Below, piece by piece: positions 63,471 to 64,000 of a stretch of 64,000 nt of DNA. Where the stretch lies: contig NZ_JARUBH010000009.1 in NCBI RefSeq assembly GCF_029626105.1, positions 5,518,001-5,582,000 on the forward strand, written 5' to 3'. Every line of letters starts with the position of its first letter. Position 1 is the first letter of the stretch. Made by a program: the position numbers and the translations under genes. Under the pieces are notes generated by a model, which made no database searches, was not told the origin of the DNA, and worked only from the letters and a program-made list of their open reading frames with translations. This DNA is from Solwaraspora sp. WMMD792 (GTDB lineage: Bacteria > Actinomycetota > Actinomycetes > Mycobacteriales > Micromonosporaceae).

Positions 63471-64000
63471 CGGGTCCGTTGTCGATCATCCCGCCGACCG
63501 GCCTGCACACCGCCGGTCTCGAAGCACTCGGCGACGTACGGTTGCGGGCCGGCGGCGACGGCATGGTCGTCGGGCGCAACCGGCAGGGCGGGCCGGTCGC
63601 GGTACGGCTGTTCCGCCCGGAACCGACCCGGCTGCTGCTGGTCGGCGGGCTGCGCTGCGCGCAACTGCTGGCGCTGCGGGCGATGGCGCTCGGCGCGCAC
63701 CTGTTCATCCAGACGGCCCGCGAGCCGGACTGGCACGGGTTTCTGCACCAGTGTGGTCTGGGTCGGGAGTCGGCGTCGTTTCTGCCGCCCGGCGCCCAGC
63801 CGCCACCACCGCCGTCACCGGCGCATCCCCAGCTGCTGGCGGTGGATGTCGGCCCGGCGATGGGTGGCACGCCGGAGGTGGGGGTGCCGTGGCGGACGAC
63901 GATGGTGCTCCGCAACGACGTGGGCAGTTGGGATCTCGACCCGCTGGTCCGCAGCGACCTGGTGGTGCTGCAGCGGTTGACCGCCGCCGAGGCGGCGCTG
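63467..64000 (+). CDS. Type VII locus protein of unknown function (truncated by window end)
   Basis: 178 codons from GTG 63467, overlapping the eccE stop. GTRs such as VRLFRPEPTRLLLVGGLRCA and DWHGFLHQCGLGRESASFLP suggest a cytoplasmic domain; a Pro-rich segment follows near residue 120. Family not recognised. Coupling to eccE implies a role in the secretion complex. Confidence 0.7.
   Translation, partial: MTGPLSIIPPTGLHTAGLEALGDVRLRAGGDGMVVGRNRQGGPVAVRLFRPEPTRLLLVGGLRCAQLLALRAMALGAHLFIQTAREPDWHGFLHQCGLGRESASFLPPGAQPPPPPSPAHPQLLAVDVGPAMGGTPEVGVPWRTTMVLRNDVGSWDLDPLVRSDLVVLQRLTAAEAAL

Noticed and set aside
1-64000. tRNA, rRNA and riboswitch genes
   Set aside because: No cloverleaf, rRNA core or recognised aptamer sequence was noticed on either strand; a covariance search was not possible.

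Overview
The window is high-GC actinobacterial DNA. GTG starts, C/G wobble positions, the DUF397/DUF5753-regulator pair and the type VII secretion layout suggest a Micromonosporaceae-type genome. That assignment is inference; no rRNA or other marker is present.

1-6.8 kb: the start of a secreted protein (cut by the window edge), a sortase-anchored LPXTG-type surface protein, a coupled FMN reductase / luciferase-like monooxygenase pair, a free-standing condensation-domain protein, a class I amidotransferase-like protein and a small zinc-ribbon protein. 6.8-11.8 kb is an accessory patch: a yefM-yoeB toxin-antitoxin pair with a palindromic operator, a DUF433/DUF5615 pair, the tail of a lost type I restriction gene, a truncated duplicate of a small gene, a HTH/DUF397 pair, small hypothetical genes and two long hairpins.

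11.8-25.5 kb looks like an unassigned peptide-based biosynthetic cluster. From a good sigma-70-like promoter at 25.5 kb (minus strand) come a 49-residue peptide ending in a Cys-x-x-Cys tail, a nucleotidyltransferase-fold protein, an M16 peptidase, two tiny paralogous Lys/Arg-rich peptides (21 and 18 residues) with strong ribosome binding sites, and a nucleoside-diphosphate-kinase-like protein. Convergent to these are two FemAB/GNAT-like transferases. Divergent from the transferases are a PP-loop ATPase with a beta-grasp N-terminus, a methyltransferase-aminotransferase fusion, an M28 peptidase and an MFS exporter. A phosphodiesterase-like gene sits at the far edge. No hallmark enzyme of a known RiPP class (LanB/LanM, YcaO, radical SAM, lasso cyclase) is visible.

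25.7-43.5 kb (minus strand) is a type VII-exported polymorphic toxin followed by an array of toxin/immunity cassettes. The toxin has a WXG-like head, membrane segments, a Pro/Ala/Thr-rich linker, a YwqJ-like deaminase, a papain-like Tox-PL domain and a RelA/SpoT-like domain. Downstream are two more RelA/SpoT-like modules (the three share one immunity family), three more Tox-PL modules with Imm35/YrhB-like immunity genes, one orphan Imm35-like gene, a flavoprotein-like module and a calpain-like protease module with a SUKH immunity gene. One frame stays open for 16.2 kb through all of this. Seven immunity genes sit inside it, all in the same phase, and one plus-strand gene lies antisense to it.

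43.5-64 kb is the type VII secretion (ESX-like) locus: YbaB-like protein, two mycosins, WXG100 proteins, EccB, EccD, EccC, substrate-like proteins, an EccA-like AAA ATPase with a beta-helix N-terminus, EccE and a truncated next gene. Immunity-type genes (Imm35-SUKH-3 fusion; SseB, SUKH-3, YwqJ-like) are interleaved. The plausible overall picture is a secretion machine with its effector array and self-protection genes, beside an unrelated specialised-metabolite cluster.
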